Source: Rhizobium sp. Q54 (lineage in GTDB: Bacteria; Pseudomonadota; Alphaproteobacteria; Rhizobiales; Xanthobacteraceae). Taken from it: a stretch of DNA of 64,000 nt. Made by a program: the position numbers and the translations under genes. The stretch covers positions 1-64,000 of the forward strand of contig CAMAWF010000008.1 of assembly GCA_945861895.1 (NCBI GenBank). Reading direction: 5' to 3'. The notes beneath the pieces were generated by a model. It searched no databases, had not been told where the DNA came from, and was given only the letters and a program-made list of their open reading frames with translations. This document shows, one piece after another, positions 53,283 through 62,614 of the stretch (its first letter is position 1; each line of letters starts with the position of its first letter).

Positions 53283-53863
53283 GCGCGACGCCAGGCCGCG
53301 CACCGGCGCGGCGAAATCTTGTCGTGCTGCTGCCGCTCGCCATATTCCTCGCGCTTGCGGCGCTGTTTCTCTTCCGGCTCGGCAGCAGCGACACCTCGCG
53401 CATACCATCCGCCTTGATCGGCCGCCCGGCGCCGGCGACCGATCTGCCGCCGCTCGCCGGACTGACGCGCGACGGCAAGCCGGTGCCCGGTCTCACGAGC
53501 GGAGATTTCCCCGGCAATGTGACGCTGGTCAATGTCTGGGCATCATGGTGCGTGCCCTGCCACGACGAAATTCCGTTCCTGGCGCAATTGGCCAACGACA
53601 AGCGCATCCGGCTTGCCGGCATCAATTACAAGGACCAGCCCGACAACGCCCGGCGCTTTCTCAACCGCTACGGCAATCCATTCGCCGCGGCCGGCGTCGA
53701 TGCCAATGGCCGCGCCTCGATCGAATGGGGCGTCTATGGCGTGCCGGAAACTTTTCTGGTCGGCCGCGACGGCAGCATCGCCTTCAAGCTCATCGGCCCG
53801 ATCACGGCGGAAAATCTCGCCCGCGCGCTGATGCCTGAGATCGAGAAGGCAGTCGCACGCTGA
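53279..53863 (+). CDS. ccmG: Thiol:disulfide interchange protein CcmG/DsbE
   Basis: Membrane-anchored thioredoxin that reduces apocytochrome c cysteines. The 194-residue protein has an N-terminal anchor (LVVLLPLAIFLALAALFLF), the active site NVWASWCVPCHDEIP and the cis-Pro region YGVPETFLVGRDG. It ends the ccmABCDG run; ccmE, ccmF and ccmH are not in the window. It is convergent with septation protein A. Confidence 0.95.
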   Translation: MSATPGRAPARRNLVVLLPLAIFLALAALFLFRLGSSDTSRIPSALIGRPAPATDLPPLAGLTRDGKPVPGLTSGDFPGNVTLVNVWASWCVPCHDEIPFLAQLANDKRIRLAGINYKDQPDNARRFLNRYGNPFAAAGVDANGRASIEWGVYGVPETFLVGRDGSIAFKLIGPITAENLARALMPEIEKAVAR

Positions 53864-53865
53864 CG

Positions 53866-54429
53866 CTATTGCTTCGTGCCGGCGTCGTGCTTCACCAGCA
53901 GCGGATATTGCAAAGCGGCGAACAGGAACGTGAGCGGTAGCACGCCGAACACCTTGAAGCTGACCCAGAAATCCGTCGTCTGCGTGCGCCAGACGATTTC
54001 ATTGAGCACGGCCAGCGCGAAAAAGAACACGATCCAGCGCAGGGTGAGCTTGCGCCAGCCTTCCGCGGTGAGATTGAACACCTCGCCGAACACCACCGCG
54101 AGCAGCGGCTTGCGGAAGATCAAGCCGCCGGTCAGCACCACCGCGAACAGCACATAGATGATCGTCGGCTTGAGCTTGATGAAAAGTTCGTCGTGCAGGA
54201 TCAGCGTCAAGCCGCCGAACACCAGCACGATGAAGGCCGACACCAGCGGCATGATCGGCAGATGCCGCGTGAGCGCGTAGGACACCGCAAGCGCGATCAC
54301 GATCGCCAGCATGAACGCGCCGGTGCCGGCGAAAATGCCGGCGCGCGCATTGACGATGAAAAAAATCAGCAGCGGCCCGAGTTCGAGCGCGAATTTGAGG
54401 ATCGGGTTGAGTTGTCTATTTTCGGCCAT
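53866..54429 (-). CDS. Septation protein A (YciB/IspZ)
   Basis: The 187-residue inner-membrane protein has about five to six hydrophobic helices ([60 protein letters not shown]-type; [20 protein letters not shown]). The family is linked to cell envelope assembly and division. It ends 2 nt from the ccmG stop, tail to tail. ftsY lies upstream on the same strand, separated by a repeat. Confidence 0.88.
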   Translation of the reverse strand: MAENRQLNPILKFALELGPLLIFFIVNARAGIFAGTGAFMLAIVIALAVSYALTRHLPIMPLVSAFIVLVFGGLTLILHDELFIKLKPTIIYVLFAVVLTGGLIFRKPLLAVVFGEVFNLTAEGWRKLTLRWIVFFFALAVLNEIVWRTQTTDFWVSFKVFGVLPLTFLFAALQYPLLVKHDAGTKQ

Positions 54430-54458
54430 GCTGGCTTTTAGCGCGTGTCTCGCTTTTT

Positions 54459-54557
54459 GTCATTCCGGGGCGCCGCAAAGCGGCGAACCCGGAATCCATA
54501 ACCCCGGTCTGTGAATATGGATTCCGGGCTCGCGCCTTCGGCGCGCCCCAGAATGAC
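54459..54557. repeat. GTCATTCCGG palindromic repeat, extended copy
   Basis: Outer arms GTCATTC/GAATGAC and GGCGC/GCGCC enclose an inner hairpin with arms GGAATCCATA and TATGGATTCC. It lies in the ftsY-septation protein gap. It is related to 35988-36042. Confidence 0.75.
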
Positions 54558-54564
54558 AGAGAAA

Positions 54565-55494
54565 TTATTCCAACCCGACCAGCGCCCGCGCAAACTCGCG
54601 CGCCGTAAACGGCGCCAGATCGTCGACCGCTTCGCCGACGCCGATGAAATGCACCGGCACGGCGAATTTTTCCGCAATCGCCACCAGGATGCCACCGCGC
54701 GCGGTGCCATCGAGCTTGGTCATCACCAGCCCGGTGACGCCCGCGGTCTTGATGAATTCCTCCACCTGCGACAGCGCGTTCTGCCCAACGGTCGCGTCGA
54801 GCACCAGCAACACGGCGTGCGGCGCGGCGGGTTCCACCTTGCGTATCACGCGCAGCATCTTTTCCAGTTCGCCCATGAGTTCGGTTTTGTTTTGCAGGCG
54901 GCCGGCAGTATCGACCAGCACCACGTCGAAACTTCCCGTCTTCGCTTCGCCCAGCGCATCGAAAGCGAGCCCCGCGGCGTCCGCGCCCGGCTCGCGCGCA
55001 ACGACGGTCGCGCCGGTGCGTTCGCCCCATATTTTCAGTTGATCGATGGCGGCGGCACGAAACGTATCGCCGGCGACCAGCATCACTTTCTTGCCCTCGG
55101 CGCAGAATTTCGCCGCCAGCTTGCCGATGGTGGTGGTTTTGCCCGAGCCATTGACGCCGACGACGAGAATGACGAACGGCGCGCCTGCAAGCGCGAGCGG
55201 CTTTGCCACCGGCGCCAGCACTTTTTCGATTTCCGCCGCCAGCACCGATTTCACCTCGTCCGGCGCGATTGCTTTGTCGAAGCGGCCTTCGCTCAAGGCT
55301 GCCGTGATGCGGCTTGCGGTGCCGACGCCCAAGTCGGCGCGGATCAGCGCGTTTTCCAGGTCTTCGATTGCTGCGGTGTCGAGCTTGCGCTTCGACACCA
55401 GATCGGAAATGGCGCCGCCGAGCGACGATGACGAGCGCTTCAGCCCGCCGCTCAGGCGCTGCCACCAGCTTCGATTCTGCGCGTTGTCGTTCAT
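54565..55494 (-). CDS. ftsY: Signal recognition particle receptor FtsY
   Basis: Membrane-associated SRP receptor GTPase, 309 residues. The NG domain has VGVNGSGKTTTIGKLAAKFC, DTFRAAAIDQL, DTAGRLQNKTELM, TKLDGTARGG and GVGEAVDDLAPF. The acidic A domain of E. coli FtsY is reduced to a short basic N terminus. The ATG at 55494 is followed by MNDNAQNRSWW; an upstream ATG lies at 55515. ffh, its partner, is also in the window. Confidence 0.95.
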   Translation of the reverse strand: MNDNAQNRSWWQRLSGGLKRSSSSLGGAISDLVSKRKLDTAAIEDLENALIRADLGVGTASRITAALSEGRFDKAIAPDEVKSVLAAEIEKVLAPVAKPLALAGAPFVILVVGVNGSGKTTTIGKLAAKFCAEGKKVMLVAGDTFRAAAIDQLKIWGERTGATVVAREPGADAAGLAFDALGEAKTGSFDVVLVDTAGRLQNKTELMGELEKMLRVIRKVEPAAPHAVLLVLDATVGQNALSQVEEFIKTAGVTGLVMTKLDGTARGGILVAIAEKFAVPVHFIGVGEAVDDLAPFTAREFARALVGLE

Positions 55495-55539
55495 CCTGCG
55501 CCCGTGATAGCCCATTTGTTATGGCATTGCGGGTCAGTT

Positions 55540-55651
55540 CCCCTCCCCCTTGTGGGGAGGGGTCAGGGGTGTGGGTCGGAGTTGAAGCATTTTCGATGCC
55601 CCATGCACCACCCCCCTCCCCAACCCTCCCCCCACAAGGGGAGAGGGAGCG
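55540..55651. repeat. Inverted pair of GC-rich palindromes between ftsY and the rRNA pseudouridine synthase
   Basis: Left element: 9-bp stem CCCCTCCCC/GGGGAGGGG with a 5-nt loop, then GTCAGGGGTGTGGGTC. Right element: CCCTCCCCCCACAAGGGG and GAGAGGG, the same type reversed. Read through, it would encode PPQGERE-like peptides, so it is non-coding. Confidence 0.7.
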
Positions 55652-55670
55652 GAGAGTCAGAGTCATTGTC

Positions 55671-56360
55671 ATGACACCGGAAGAGATGCTCGCCCGCCTG
55701 CTCTACCGCGACGGCTTGATGCTGGTGATCGACAAGCCCGCCGGCATTCCGGTCCACCGCGGGCCGAAAGGCGGCGAGAGCCTGGAGGATCATTTCGATG
55801 TGCTGCGCTTCGGCCTGCCGCGCGCGCCCGCGCTGGCGCACCGGCTTGACCGCGACACCTCCGGCTGCCTGGTGCTCGGCCGTCACCGCAAGGCGTTGGC
55901 CGCGCTCGGAAAAATGTTCAAGCAGGGAAAAATCGGAAAAACCTACTGGGCCGTGGTCGAAGGCGCGCCGGACGAGGACGAAGGCCGCATCGATATAGCG
56001 CTTGGCAAACTGGATGAATCGCGCGGCTGGTGGATGAAGCCCGATCCGAAAGGACAACCTGCGGTCACCACCTGGAAGGTTATGGGACGCGGCGGCGGAC
56101 TCACCTGGCTCGCACTCGAGCCGCATACCGGGCGCACGCATCAGCTTCGCGTGCATTGCGCCGAAATGGGCTGGCCGGTTCTCGGCGACAATATTTACGG
56201 GCGCGCGCCGCGCGCGGGCGGACCGGCGTTGCATCTTCATTCGCGCGAGATCGTCGTGCCGATTTCCAAGAACAAGCCGCCGGTCGCGGTCAGCGCGCCG
56301 GTGCCGGCGCATATGCAGGAAAAACTGCGCGCCTGCGGCTGGACCGGCGAGCCTCAGTAA
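55671..56360 (+). CDS. RluA-family pseudouridine synthase
   Basis: The 229-residue protein shows LMLVIDKPAGIPVHRGPKGG, the catalytic Asp in LAHRLDRDTSGCLVLG, KTYWAVVEG and EPHTGRTHQLRVHCAEMGWP. It isomerises uridine in rRNA or tRNA; the site cannot be assigned. The S4 domain of some RluA proteins is absent. It overlaps the stop of the convergent PNPOx-like gene by 7 nt. Confidence 0.9.
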   Translation: MTPEEMLARLLYRDGLMLVIDKPAGIPVHRGPKGGESLEDHFDVLRFGLPRAPALAHRLDRDTSGCLVLGRHRKALAALGKMFKQGKIGKTYWAVVEGAPDEDEGRIDIALGKLDESRGWWMKPDPKGQPAVTTWKVMGRGGGLTWLALEPHTGRTHQLRVHCAEMGWPVLGDNIYGRAPRAGGPALHLHSREIVVPISKNKPPVAVSAPVPAHMQEKLRACGWTGEPQ

Positions 56361-56983
56361 AGCTGCGCCTTGATGCGCTCCGGCGCTTCGCGGTCGTAGG
56401 TCTCGCCGCCGAGTTTTCCGCCGCTGAGTTCTGCGATGATTGTGCCGGTGCTCGGCAGGCTCTTGCGGTCGACCTGATGCGCGGGATCCCACAGCTTGGA
56501 GCGCACCACCGCCTTCGAGCAGTGGAAATAAATGCTCTCGATGGTGACGATCAGCACGCCGCGCGCCGGTTTTCCGTTGACTGCGAAGCTCTCGCGCAAT
56601 TCCTGATCGACCGAGAGCACGGCGCGGCCGTTCACGCGCAGCGTCTCGCCGACGCCGGGGATGAGAAACAGCAATGCGATACGCGGATCGCGCACGAGAT
56701 TGTGGAAGCTGTCGGTGCGGTTGTTGCCGGGCCGGTCGGGGATCGCCAGCGTCCTTTCGTCGACGATGCGCACGAAGCCGGCGGCATCGCCCTTCGGCGA
56801 GCAGTCGAGACCTTCCGGGCCGCTGGTGGCGACCACGACGAACGGCGCGGCCTCGATCAGGCGGCGGTAGCCTTCGTTAATGTGGTCGATTTCCTTCACC
56901 ACCGGGCCGACGCCGGCCTTCGGCTTGGGATAAAGCGCTTCAAGCGCCTCGGTGGTGGTCACCAGATTCCGGTCCGTCTGCAT
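56354..56983 (-). CDS. Pyridoxamine 5'-phosphate oxidase family, MSMEG_1061-like
   Basis: The 209-residue flavin-binding split-barrel protein contains VVVATSGPEGLDCSPKGDAA, ERTLAIPDRPGNNRTDSFHN, PRIALLFLIPGVGETLRVNG and VTIESIYFHCSKAVVRS. The family binds FMN or F420; the reaction is unknown. It is upstream-adjacent to mtaB on the same strand with an 18-nt gap. Confidence 0.85.
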   Translation of the reverse strand: MQTDRNLVTTTEALEALYPKPKAGVGPVVKEIDHINEGYRRLIEAAPFVVVATSGPEGLDCSPKGDAAGFVRIVDERTLAIPDRPGNNRTDSFHNLVRDPRIALLFLIPGVGETLRVNGRAVLSVDQELRESFAVNGKPARGVLIVTIESIYFHCSKAVVRSKLWDPAHQVDRKSLPSTGTIIAELSGGKLGGETYDREAPERIKAQLY

Positions 56984-57001
56984 CGAGCAATCCCCTTGTC
57001 A

Positions 57002-58216
57002 TCAGGCCGCCAATAGCTGCCGGCCGTCATGCCCGCCGACAATCACGTCTAGCATAATTCCGGGCTCGGCGGGAACCGCCAGCCGCACGCAAGTGAACTG
57101 CTCGGTGCGCCCGATGCCGCCGCGTTCCGTGAGCACGCGCCGCGTCGCGCCGATTTCATCGTCGAGATGCCGGCGCAGGGCGGCATCGCCTTTGTCGCGC
57201 AACCGCCGTGCGCGCTGCTTGATGGTGCCGCCGTCGAGCTGCGGCATGCGCGCGGCAGGCGTGCCGGGGCGCGGCGAAAACGGAAACACATGCAAATGCG
57301 TGAGGCCGCATGCGTCGACCAGGTCGAGCGAATGTTCGAACATCGCCTCGGTTTCGGTCGGGAAGCCGGCGATAATGTCGCCGCCGAAAATCACATCCGG
57401 ACGCAGCCGGCGCACGCGCTCGCAGAATGCAATCGCATCGGCGCGCGAATGGCGGCGCTTCATGCGCTTGAGGATCATGTCGTCGCCGGATTGCAACGAC
57501 AAATGCAAATGCGGCATCAGCCGGGGTTCGTTGGCGAGCGCATCGTAAAGATCGTCGTCAGCTTCGACCGAGTCGATCGAGGACAGCCGCAAGCGCTCCA
57601 GCGCGGGTACATTTTTGAGGATTTCCTTCACCAGCGCGCCCAACCCGGGCACGGCATAGCTGGTGATGTCGACGCCGGTGAGCACGATTTCGCGGTAGCC
57701 GTTTTCAACGAGCCGGCGCGCCTGCGCGACGACTTCCGACACCGGCAGCGAACGGGAATTCCCGCGCCCATAGGGGATGATGCAGAACGTGCAGCGGTGG
57801 TCGCAGCCGTTTTGCACTTGCAGGAAGCCGCGCGCGTGATCCTTCACGCCGTCGATCGGATGCGCCGTCAGCCGCGTCACCTGCATGATGTCGCCGACGG
57901 ATATTTTTTCAGTCGCGCGCAAGGCATCGGCGATAAGTTTTTCTTCGTTGCCGAGAACGCTATCCACCTCCGGCATCGCGGCAAAAGTCGCGGGCTCGGT
58001 CTGCGCCGCGCAGCCGGTGACGACGAGACGCGCATCCGGCCGCGCACGTTTGAGCTTGCGAATCGATTGCTTTGCCTTGTTCACGGCTTCGGCCGTCACC
58101 GCGCAGGTGTTGACGATGACGGCATCGGACAGTCCCGCGGCCGCGGCTTTTTGCCGGATCACTTCCGACTCATACAGATTGAGCCGGCAGCCGAAGGTAA
58201 CGACATCGACGCTCAT
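57002..58216 (-). CDS. mtaB: tRNA t6A methylthiotransferase MtaB
   Basis: Radical-SAM enzyme that adds methylthio to t6A37 of tRNA. The 404-residue protein has the N-terminal UPF0004 domain with its cysteines ([25 protein letters not shown]), the radical-SAM cluster motif [20 protein letters not shown] and [20 protein letters not shown]. The start overlaps the dapF stop by 4 nt (ATGA). Confidence 0.92.
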   Translation of the reverse strand: MSVDVVTFGCRLNLYESEVIRQKAAAAGLSDAVIVNTCAVTAEAVNKAKQSIRKLKRARPDARLVVTGCAAQTEPATFAAMPEVDSVLGNEEKLIADALRATEKISVGDIMQVTRLTAHPIDGVKDHARGFLQVQNGCDHRCTFCIIPYGRGNSRSLPVSEVVAQARRLVENGYREIVLTGVDITSYAVPGLGALVKEILKNVPALERLRLSSIDSVEADDDLYDALANEPRLMPHLHLSLQSGDDMILKRMKRRHSRADAIAFCERVRRLRPDVIFGGDIIAGFPTETEAMFEHSLDLVDACGLTHLHVFPFSPRPGTPAARMPQLDGGTIKQRARRLRDKGDAALRRHLDDEIGATRRVLTERGGIGRTEQFTCVRLAVPAEPGIMLDVIVGGHDGRQLLAA

Positions 58217-59091
58217 TGCGCCGCGCCTTGCGCCGCAAACAGCGCAGGATCGAAACGGCCTTCGGATTCAAACTCCACCGGCCCGGTCATCAGCACATGA
58301 TCGTCGCTTGCGCGCCATTCGACCTGCAAATCGCCGCCCGGCAGCGTGACCGTCACCTTGCGCTCGGCGCGCTTGTAACGCGCCGCCGCCACGACCGCGG
58401 CGCAGGCGGCCGAACCGCAGGCTTTGGTCAAGCCGGCGCCGCGCTCCCAGGTGCGGATGATAATATGTTCGCGCGTCTTGATATGCGCGAGCGTGATATT
58501 GGCGCGCTCGGGAAAGATCGGATGGTTTTCCAACAGCGGGCCGAAGCGCGCGAGGTCGTAGGCTTCCACGTCGTCCACCCAGAAGATCGCGTGCGGATTG
58601 CCCATGCTCACCACCGAAGGCGAATGCAGCACCGGCTTGTCGATCGGACCGATTTGCAATTCGATGACACGGGTGTCGCGGAATTCCTCGGCCAGCGGAA
58701 TCTCGTCCCACTTGAAGCGTGGCTTTCCCATGTCGACTGTGAAGCGGCCGTCGGCGCCCTTCCAGCAGGAAATCAGCCCGGCCTTGGTTTCGAAGCGCAT
58801 CTTGTCGGCGCCGGTTTCCTGCGCGATGAGCGAGGCAATGCAGCGCATGCCGTTGCCGCAGGCGCCGGCTTCCGAGCCGTCATTGTTGTAGATGCGCACG
58901 AAAGCGGCGGTGCCCGGCGTGCGCGGCGCGTAAAGCGCCATCAACTGATCGTATGGCGCGCCCTTCGGTCCGGCGGCGGCGCGCGCTTCCTCGGCGCTGA
59001 TCGCGACCGCCTTGCCGCGAAAATCCACTACCACGATCTCGTTGCCGAGACCGTTCATCTTGACGAAAGCGTGGTTGGCGAGCGCGCTCAT
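58213..59091 (-). CDS. dapF: Diaminopimelate epimerase
   Basis: Converts LL- to meso-diaminopimelate for lysine and peptidoglycan. The 292-residue protein has [15 protein letters not shown], the first catalytic Cys in [26 protein letters not shown] and the second Cys in [15 protein letters not shown]. dapF-mtaB is a common pair and is followed on the minus strand by the PNPOx-like gene. It is divergent from the exported GyrI-like gene. Confidence 0.96.
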   Translation of the reverse strand: MSALANHAFVKMNGLGNEIVVVDFRGKAVAISAEEARAAAGPKGAPYDQLMALYAPRTPGTAAFVRIYNNDGSEAGACGNGMRCIASLIAQETGADKMRFETKAGLISCWKGADGRFTVDMGKPRFKWDEIPLAEEFRDTRVIELQIGPIDKPVLHSPSVVSMGNPHAIFWVDDVEAYDLARFGPLLENHPIFPERANITLAHIKTREHIIIRTWERGAGLTKACGSAACAAVVAAARYKRAERKVTVTLPGGDLQVEWRASDDHVLMTGPVEFESEGRFDPALFAAQGAAQ

Positions 59092-59210
59092 GGTCCGGCC
59101 CGGTATCGACCCGGTTTATATGGTGAAACGGCGACCGATGGCCAGTGGCGTGCTAACATTGCGCTTGGGGCGAATCGCCAAGAGCGCCGCATTTGAGCGG
59201 GAGAGCTTTC

Positions 59211-59798
59211 ATGTCATGCACTCGGCTGGCGGCATCGATTTTTCTCGCAGCGGCGCTGCTTTTGGCCGTGCCGCCGGTGCTTGCACAAAATCCCCCGGCC
59301 GCAACTCCCGCGCCGGCGGAACCGGCGCAGCCTGTCGATCCGTTCGGCGAAGAGGTGACGCTGCCGGAAAGGACAATCGTCTATCTCAAGGGACATGGCA
59401 CCTGGGATTCCGCCTTCGAGACACTGGTCGAATCCTTCAAGTCGCTCAACCAGTATCTCGACAAGCAGGGCATTACGCCGACCGGCCCGGCCATGACGAT
59501 CTACACCGAGACCGACGACACCGGCTTTAATTTCCAGGTCGCGCTGCCGATTGCCGAAGCGCCGAAAAATCCGCCGCGCGGCGACATCGCCATCGGCAAG
59601 TCGCCCTCCGGCAAGGCGTTCAAATTCGTGCATCGCGGGTCCTATGACGCGATGGACACCGCCTACGAGGCGATCACCAATTTCCTCGACGAGAAGCGGC
59701 TTGAGGCCAAGGATCTGTTCATCGAGGAATATATCGCCGATCCGCTGAAGACCTCCGCGGACAAGCTCATCGTCAACGTCTATGTGCCGACCAAGTGA
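59211..59798 (+). CDS. Exported GyrI-like (SOUL/BmrR-type) protein
   Basis: The 195-residue protein has a signal peptide (LAASIFLAAALLLAVPPVLA), a Pro/Ala-rich linker and a GyrI-like ligand-binding domain: RTIVYLKGHGTWDSAFETLV, GPAMTIYTETDDTGFNFQVA, and KFVHRGSYDAMDTAYEAITN. Such domains bind small molecules; an exported version is unusual. The ATG at 59211 has GGGAGAG upstream. It is separated from ffh by a promoter. Confidence 0.8.
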   Translation: MSCTRLAASIFLAAALLLAVPPVLAQNPPAATPAPAEPAQPVDPFGEEVTLPERTIVYLKGHGTWDSAFETLVESFKSLNQYLDKQGITPTGPAMTIYTETDDTGFNFQVALPIAEAPKNPPRGDIAIGKSPSGKAFKFVHRGSYDAMDTAYEAITNFLDEKRLEAKDLFIEEYIADPLKTSADKLIVNVYVPTK

Positions 59799-59821
59799 AC
59801 CCGACGCGGGACCGGGTTGCC

Positions 59822-59850
59822 TTGACTTGAACACCCCCCGCCCCTAGTTT
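59822..59850 (+). promoter_or_regulatory. Probable promoter of ffh-rpsP-rimM-trmD-rplS
   Basis: TTGACT (five of six) and TAGTTT are separated by 17 nt. The 5' UTR would be ~115 nt before the ffh ATG at 59971. Confidence 0.5.
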
Positions 59851-59970
59851 CCGCCCGCACACGCCAAGAGACGTGATTACTGAGCCGCCGCCCGGTCCTT
59901 TCAGAGGCCGGAGGTCCCCGCCCGACAGCGCAATGCGCCCTCGGGCGCGAAATTGTTTGTTGGGTCAACG

Positions 59971-61512
59971 ATGTTCGATAGCCTGTCGGAAAAACTCGGC
60001 GGCATTCTCGACCGCATCACACGGCGCGGCGCACTCGCCGAAGCCGACGTCGACGCCGCGCTGCGCGAGGTCCGCCGTGCGCTGCTGGAGGCCGACGTTG
60101 CGCTCGACGTGGTGCGCGTATTTATCGAGCGCGTAAAACAGGGCGCCGTCGGCGTAGAAGTGGTCAAGTCGGTGACGCCCGGCCAGATGGTCGTCAAGCT
60201 GGTGCACGATCAGCTGATCGAAACATTGGGCGCGCAAAGCCAGGCGATCGATCTCAACGCGCCGGCGCCTGTTGCGATCATGCTGGTCGGCCTGCAAGGC
60301 TCCGGCAAGACCACCACCGCCGCCAAGCTCGCCAAGCGGCTGACCGAGCGGCAAAAGCGCAAGACCTTGATGGCCTCGCTCGACGTGCGCCGGCCGGCGG
60401 CGATGGAACAGCTCGCCGTGCTCGGCCGCGACACCGGCATCGATACGCTGCCCGTGGTCGAGGGCCAGCAGCCGGTGCAGATCGCCAAGCGCGCGCTCGA
60501 AGCCGGGCGCCTCGGCGGCTACGACGTGGTGCTGCTCGATACCGCGGGGCGCACCACGCTCGACGAGGCGATGATGGTGGAAGCGGCGGACGTGAAGAAA
60601 GCCGCCAATCCGCACGAAATTTTGCTGGTCGCCGATGCACTGACCGGACAAGACGCGGTCAATCTCGCTCGCGCGTTCGACCAGCGCGTGGGGCTCACCG
60701 GCATCGTGCTCACGCGCGTCGACGGCGACGGCCGCGGCGGGGCAGCGCTTTCCATGCGCGCGGTCACAGGCAAGCCGATCAAGCTCATCGGCACCGGCGA
60801 AAAGATGGACGCGCTGGAAGAGTTCGATCCCGCGCGCATCGCCGGCCGCATCCTCGGCATGGGCGACATCGTCGCGCTGGTGGAAAAAGCCGCGGCGAAC
60901 ATCGACGCGGAAAAAGCCGCCCGCGTCGCCGAGCGCATGCGTAAGGGCGCGTTCGATCTGTCCGACCTGCGCGAGCAGCTCACGCAGATGACCAACATGG
61001 GCGGCATTGCGGGGCTGATGGGCATGATGCCCGGCATCGCCAAGATGAAAAATCAACTCGCGGCCGCCAATCTCGACGAAAAGGTCTTGAAGCGGCAGAT
61101 GGCGATCATCGATTCGATGACGCCGAAGGAGCGCCGCAACCCTGACGTCCTCAAAGCCAGCCGCAAGAAACGCATCGCCGCCGGCTCCGGCACCACGCCG
61201 GAGGCGATCAACAAGCTGCTCAAGATGCACCGCGGCATGGCCGACATGATGAAAGCAATGGGCGGCGCCAAGCGCGGCCCGATGGCCGGGCTGGCGCAGG
61301 CGATGGGCATGGGTTCGGGCATGCCGAGCCCGGAAGACATGAAAAAGCTCGCCGAAAAAATGCCGGGCGGATTGCCGCCAAATCTGCCGGGCGGAATGTC
61401 CGGCCTGCCACCGAAATTTCCCGGAACGCCGGGCGGCCTTCCCGGTCTCGGCGGAAAAATACCAGGCCTCGGCGGGATGCCGGGGTTTCCAGGCTTGGGA
61501 AAAAAGAAATGA
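59971..61512 (+). CDS. ffh: Signal recognition particle protein Ffh
   Basis: SRP54 homologue, 513 residues. The NG domain has VGLQGSGKTTTAAKLAKRL, DVRRPAAMEQL, DTAGRTTLDEAMM, TRVDGDGRGGAALS and GTGEKMDALEEF. The M domain is methionine-rich (GLMGMMPGIAKM; MTPKERRNPDVL). After it comes a ~55-residue Gly/Pro/Leu/Met-rich tail with repeated PGGLP/PGLGG units ending in GLGKKK, seen in other alphaproteobacterial Ffh proteins. rpsP follows after 34 nt. Confidence 0.97.
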   Translation: MFDSLSEKLGGILDRITRRGALAEADVDAALREVRRALLEADVALDVVRVFIERVKQGAVGVEVVKSVTPGQMVVKLVHDQLIETLGAQSQAIDLNAPAPVAIMLVGLQGSGKTTTAAKLAKRLTERQKRKTLMASLDVRRPAAMEQLAVLGRDTGIDTLPVVEGQQPVQIAKRALEAGRLGGYDVVLLDTAGRTTLDEAMMVEAADVKKAANPHEILLVADALTGQDAVNLARAFDQRVGLTGIVLTRVDGDGRGGAALSMRAVTGKPIKLIGTGEKMDALEEFDPARIAGRILGMGDIVALVEKAAANIDAEKAARVAERMRKGAFDLSDLREQLTQMTNMGGIAGLMGMMPGIAKMKNQLAAANLDEKVLKRQMAIIDSMTPKERRNPDVLKASRKKRIAAGSGTTPEAINKLLKMHRGMADMMKAMGGAKRGPMAGLAQAMGMGSGMPSPEDMKKLAEKMPGGLPPNLPGGMSGLPPKFPGTPGGLPGLGGKIPGLGGMPGFPGLGKKK

Positions 61513-61546
61513 AACAGTTCAACCATTCAGTGCGAAAGGAAAATGA

Positions 61547-61960
61547 ATGTCCCTGAAAATCCGCATGGCCCGCGCCGGCACCAAGAAGCGGCCGTTCTAT
61601 CACATCGTCGTCGCCGACTCGCGTTCGCCGCGCGACGGCCGTTTCATCGAGCGCATCGGCTATTTCAATCCGCTGCTGCCGAAGGAAAAGACCGGGCGGC
61701 TCAAGCTCGACCTCGACAAGGTCAAAGCCTGGATGGCGAAGGGCGCAACGCCATCGGACCGCATCATGCGTTTCCTTGACGCCGCCGGCGTGATGAAGCG
61801 CCCGAAGCGCAACAATCCGGAAAAGGCGGTGCCGCGCAAGGAACGCAAGGCCAAGGCCGAAGAAGCTGCGAAGGCCGCCGACGCCGCCAAGAGCGCTCCC
61901 GCGCCGGCCGCAAAGCCCGCCGCTGCACCGGCCGAACCGCCGGCTCCGGCGGCGAGCTGA
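61547..61960 (+). CDS. rpsP: 30S ribosomal protein S16 with Ala/Pro tail
   Basis: The first ~80 residues are bS16 ([48 protein letters not shown]). The ~55-residue tail is Lys/Ala/Pro-rich and ends PAPAAS, acidic-basic mixed. The gene is second in the ffh-rpsP-rimM-trmD-rplS operon. AAAGGAAA precedes the ATG. Confidence 0.97.
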   Translation: MSLKIRMARAGTKKRPFYHIVVADSRSPRDGRFIERIGYFNPLLPKEKTGRLKLDLDKVKAWMAKGATPSDRIMRFLDAAGVMKRPKRNNPEKAVPRKERKAKAEEAAKAADAAKSAPAPAAKPAAAPAEPPAPAAS

Positions 61961-61980
61961 TGCGCGCGGTGTAGGCCGCC

Positions 61981-62499
61981 GTGGCCACGCGCATTTGCGT
62001 CGCGCAAATAGGCGCCGCGCATGGCCTGCGCGGCGAGGTGCGCTTGCGGCCGTTCACGCAAGATCCGATGGCGGTCGCACGCTACGGTCCGCTCGAGAGC
62101 GAAGACGGCAAGCGCAGCTTCAAGATCGCGGCGCTGCGCGCAGGCAAGGATCATCTGGTGGCGCGGCTCGCCGGCATCGAGGATCGCGATGCCGCGCGCG
62201 CGCTGACCAACATCAAGCTCTACGTGCCGCGCGAGCGGCTGCCGCCGGTCGAGGACGCCGATACGTTTTATCACGCCGACCTCATCGGCCTTAGCGCAGT
62301 CACGCAAGACGGCACTGCGCTCGGCAGCGTGCTGGCGGTTCATAATTTCGGCGCCGGCGACTTGATCGAGATTGCGCCCGATGCCGGCGGCGAGACGCTG
62401 ATGCTGCCGTTTACCGATACGACCGTGCCGGAAATTGACCTCAAGACGCGGCGCATCGTCGTCGTGCCGCCGGCCGAGAGCGAGGCGGAAGAAAAATGA
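61981..62499 (+). CDS. rimM: Ribosome maturation factor RimM
   Basis: Helps assemble the 30S head with S19. The 172-residue protein begins at GTG, MATRICVAQIGAAHGLRGEV, and has a PRC-barrel C-terminal domain with YHADLIGLSAV and GAGDLIEI, then LMLPFTDTTVPEID. It follows rpsP by 20 nt. Confidence 0.94.
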   Translation: MATRICVAQIGAAHGLRGEVRLRPFTQDPMAVARYGPLESEDGKRSFKIAALRAGKDHLVARLAGIEDRDAARALTNIKLYVPRERLPPVEDADTFYHADLIGLSAVTQDGTALGSVLAVHNFGAGDLIEIAPDAGGETLMLPFTDTTVPEIDLKTRRIVVVPPAESEAEEK

Positions 62500-62528
62500 T
62501 CGTCGGGCGCGTAACACAACTTCCGCTC

Positions 62529-62602
62529 ATTCCCGCGCAAGCGGGAATCCAGATTCGTGGACTTCGAAATGATGACTCCTGGGTCTCCGCGAAAGCGGGG
62601 AC
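62529..62602. repeat. Double-hairpin intergenic repeat between rimM and trmD
   Basis: Hairpin 1: ATTCCCGC-GCAA-GCGGGAAT (62529-62548). Hairpin 2: GTCTCCGC-GAAA-GCGGGGAC (62583-62602). The trmD ribosome-binding site GGAGAGGT comes just after. Confidence 0.75.
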
Positions 62603-62614
62603 GAACGGAGAGGT

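Noticed and set aside
55314-55670. N-terminal extension of the pseudouridine synthase through the repeat
   Set aside because: It translates into low-complexity peptides of repeat origin; the enzyme begins at 55671.
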